Origin: DUQX01 sp050948825
GTDB lineage: Bacteria > Bacillota > Dethiobacteria > DTU022 > UBA8154
NCBI GenBank assembly: GCA_050948825.1
Contig: JBMNEO010000003.1
Location: 372,001-436,000, forward strand
DNA length: 64,000 bases
Reading direction: 5' to 3'
Shown here: positions 62,649-64,000 of the stretch, in pieces
How positions within the stretch are numbered: the first letter of the stretch is position 1
How the letters are laid out: each line of letters starts with the position of its first letter
The notes under the pieces: model-generated
What the model saw: only the letters and a program-made list of their open reading frames with translations
Told to the model about the DNA's origin: nothing
Databases searched by the model: none
Program-made: the position numbers and the translations under genes

Positions 62649-63130
62649 CTTTCCTTCCTCCTTAATAATCCCTTCACTCAGCTGCTGCCGCAACTTATCT
62701 TTTTCTTTTATTAAGTTTAACAACTGTTATTGTGGAAGTCAACAAAATGCTTTGCTTAGAATTGGAACGGGAAACAGCTTTTCCCCAGGGAAAATTTTGA
62801 ATTTATAAACTTCCTGGCTTAAGGAAGAATTTTGTGTTTAGATATAGTATTATTTAATTATCTATGTTAAAATGTTAAATAAAATAACTGCTTTTCTTAC
62901 AGATACCATTTATCAACACTCTGATTAATGGTTTTTTTGTCTCAGCCAAAATCACGAATAATGGGGAAAAAGATAATTCCGGCAATCACCCTAATTTTCT
63001 TTAAATATAGTCTGGTGATATGCTTTATTTTATGCCTTCGTAAAACTTTAATTTGGTCAAGATAAAACGGATAAAAGTTTCCCCAAGCTAAAGTGCTACA
63101 AAAGAGCAATTATTTAGGAGGTGCCTTTTT
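62649..63130. other. Intergenic region before the por genes
   Basis: No gene is seen in these 480 bases. The region is AT-rich and divergent, so it should hold the promoters for the DUF2179 gene and for por; no clear -35/-10 pair was identified. Confidence 0.5.
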
Positions 63131-63706
63131 ATGGCAAAAGATGTTATGGAAATTCGCTGGCATGCCAGGGGAGGCCAGGGCGCTGTGACGGCAGCAAAAA
63201 CACTGGCAGAGATGTCCCTCACTAAAGATATGTATTTTCAGGCTTTCCCCGAATACGGACCAGAAAGAATGGGCGCACCCATTCAATGCTTCAATCGTAT
63301 AAGCAAAAAGAAAATCTCAACTTACTGCGGTATTACTCAACCGGATATTGCCGTGGTTGTAGACTCATCGCTGCTGGGCGTAGTTGATATTACCGCAGGG
63401 ATCAGCAACGACGGTATTATTATCGTGAACAGCACCGAAAAACCGCAAACAATTCGGAAAAAGCTCAACCTAAACGGTCAAAAGTTGTTCGTTGTTGATG
63501 CGACCCATATTTCGTTAAAATCGCTGGGACGTTTTATGCCCAATATACCTATGTTGGGAGCCGTGCTAAAAGTTACAGGCCTCCTGGAAAAAGAAGAGGC
63601 GGTAGATTTTTTAAAGGAATCCTTCGGCAAAAAATTTCCGGCGAAGGTAGTTGAAAATAATATAAAAGCTTTAGAAGAAGCCTTTGGGGAGGTGAAAGGC
63701 GAATGA
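63131..63706 (+). CDS. porC: Pyruvate:ferredoxin oxidoreductase-type gamma subunit (PorC)
   Basis: A 191-residue gamma subunit of a 2-oxoacid:ferredoxin oxidoreductase: EIRWHARGGQGAVTAAKTLAE, FQAFPEYGPERMGAPIQCFNRIS and a C-terminal GAVLKVTGLLEKE. GGAGGTG precedes the ATG. The stop overlaps the porD start (ATGA), the usual four-subunit POR order gamma-delta-alpha-beta. The oxoacid (pyruvate or a branched-chain oxoacid) depends on the alpha and beta subunits beyond the window; the YGPERMGAP block favours pyruvate. Confidence 0.92.
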   Translation: MAKDVMEIRWHARGGQGAVTAAKTLAEMSLTKDMYFQAFPEYGPERMGAPIQCFNRISKKKISTYCGITQPDIAVVVDSSLLGVVDITAGISNDGIIIVNSTEKPQTIRKKLNLNGQKLFVVDATHISLKSLGRFMPNIPMLGAVLKVTGLLEKEEAVDFLKESFGKKFPAKVVENNIKALEEAFGEVKGE

Positions 63707-64000
63707 GTTGGGATATCAAAGATATTCAGCAATGGAGTTGGAGAAAACATCCACCCGGTGCCCTAATCAAAGATCCCGGCAACTCTCGCAAGTTTAAAAC
63801 AGGAAGCTGGCGCACTTTTCGGCCTGTGCGCAATGAAGAAAAATGCAGCCAGTGTCTCATCTGTTTTGTTTACTGTCCTGACAGCGCAATCCTGATCAAA
63901 GATGAAAAAGTCATCGGAATAGATTATGATTTTTGTAAAGGCTGCGGTATCTGTGCTGCAGAATGTCCGCTTGACGCTATCCAGATGATTGACGAATCGG
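63703..64000 (+). CDS. porD: 2-oxoacid:ferredoxin oxidoreductase delta subunit (PorD), partial
   Basis: The gene begins at ATG 63703 inside the porC stop and is cut by the window end after 99 codons. The visible part (RTFRPVRNEEKCSQCLICFV, CKGCGICAAECPLDAIQM) holds both [4Fe-4S] ferredoxin motifs of PorD. It passes electrons to ferredoxin. Confidence 0.93.
   Translation, partial: MSWDIKDIQQWSWRKHPPGALIKDPGNSRKFKTGSWRTFRPVRNEEKCSQCLICFVYCPDSAILIKDEKVIGIDYDFCKGCGICAAECPLDAIQMIDES

Overview
The window looks like chromosome of an anaerobic, endospore-forming Firmicute of the Clostridia/Desulfotomaculia type. The evidence is a spoVT-spoVB-mazG-HU and yabP-yabQ-divIC-S1 sporulation/division neighbourhood, SpoIID, GerMN and Spo0E-like proteins, a pyruvate:ferredoxin-type oxidoreductase, tungsten and selenium usage, and AT-rich DNA with strong AGGAGG ribosome sites and frequent TTG/GTG starts. 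No species name is claimed.

Layout. 1-12.1 kb: sporulation and housekeeping genes (S1 protein, DivIC, YabQ, YabP, SpoIID; ComA/ComB for sulfolactate; DUF441; an MFS carrier; HU; MazG; SpoVB; SpoVT; a PrsA-like lipoprotein; a phosphoesterase). 12.1-14.8 kb: REP-like palindromes around a small zinc-binding protein, tRNA-Leu, an amidase, and a tRNA His-Gln-Lys operon. 15.0-33.6 kb: a large minus-strand locus that closely matches the class II (tungsten) benzoyl-CoA reductase complex BamBCDEFGHI, present as two modules. Module A (33.6 to 22.8 kb) has an AOR/BamB-family protein, BamC, BamD, a selenocysteine HdrA (BamE), a selenocysteine MvhD (BamF) and NuoE/F/G-like subunits (BamG/H/I). Module B (22.5 to 15.0 kb), separated from A by a hairpin attenuator, has a second BamB with intact catalytic residues, BamC, FdhD, a second selenocysteine HdrA and a second selenocysteine MvhD. 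The four in-frame UGA codons split the ORFs and have to be joined. tRNA genes bound the locus on both sides, and a broken tRNA-Arg copy lies next to the intact one.

34.9-44.9 kb: a YbjQ protein, a PucR-type remnant, a MATE exporter, then a TRAP transporter plus acyl/aryl-CoA ligase operon downstream of a good sigma-54 promoter, with a PAS-AAA-Fis activator and a DUF169 protein upstream. 45.2-49.3 kb: an AgrB/AgrD peptide-signalling pair divergent from a kinase-less AgrC-like membrane protein, a GGDEF/HD-GYP/MEDS protein and a Spo0E-like protein. 49.4-58.3 kb: a hydrolase, tRNA-Gly, a DUF1538 pair with a PII-like protein, the tungstate importer TupABC, a decayed Fn3/copper-amine-oxidase-like gene, an ECF sigma/anti-sigma pair and tRNA-Pro. 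58.4-64 kb: RdgB, RNase PH, GerMN lipoprotein, MurI, DUF2179 protein, and the start of a por operon.

How they may fit together: the TRAP importer and CoA ligase could bring in and activate a carboxylic (possibly aromatic) acid, TupABC supplies tungstate, and the two Bam modules could reduce the CoA ester by electron bifurcation with ferredoxin and NADH. The ligase substrate and the substrate of the divergent BamB paralogue are not shown by the sequence. The downstream ring-cleavage genes (BamR, BamQ, BamA) are not in this window.
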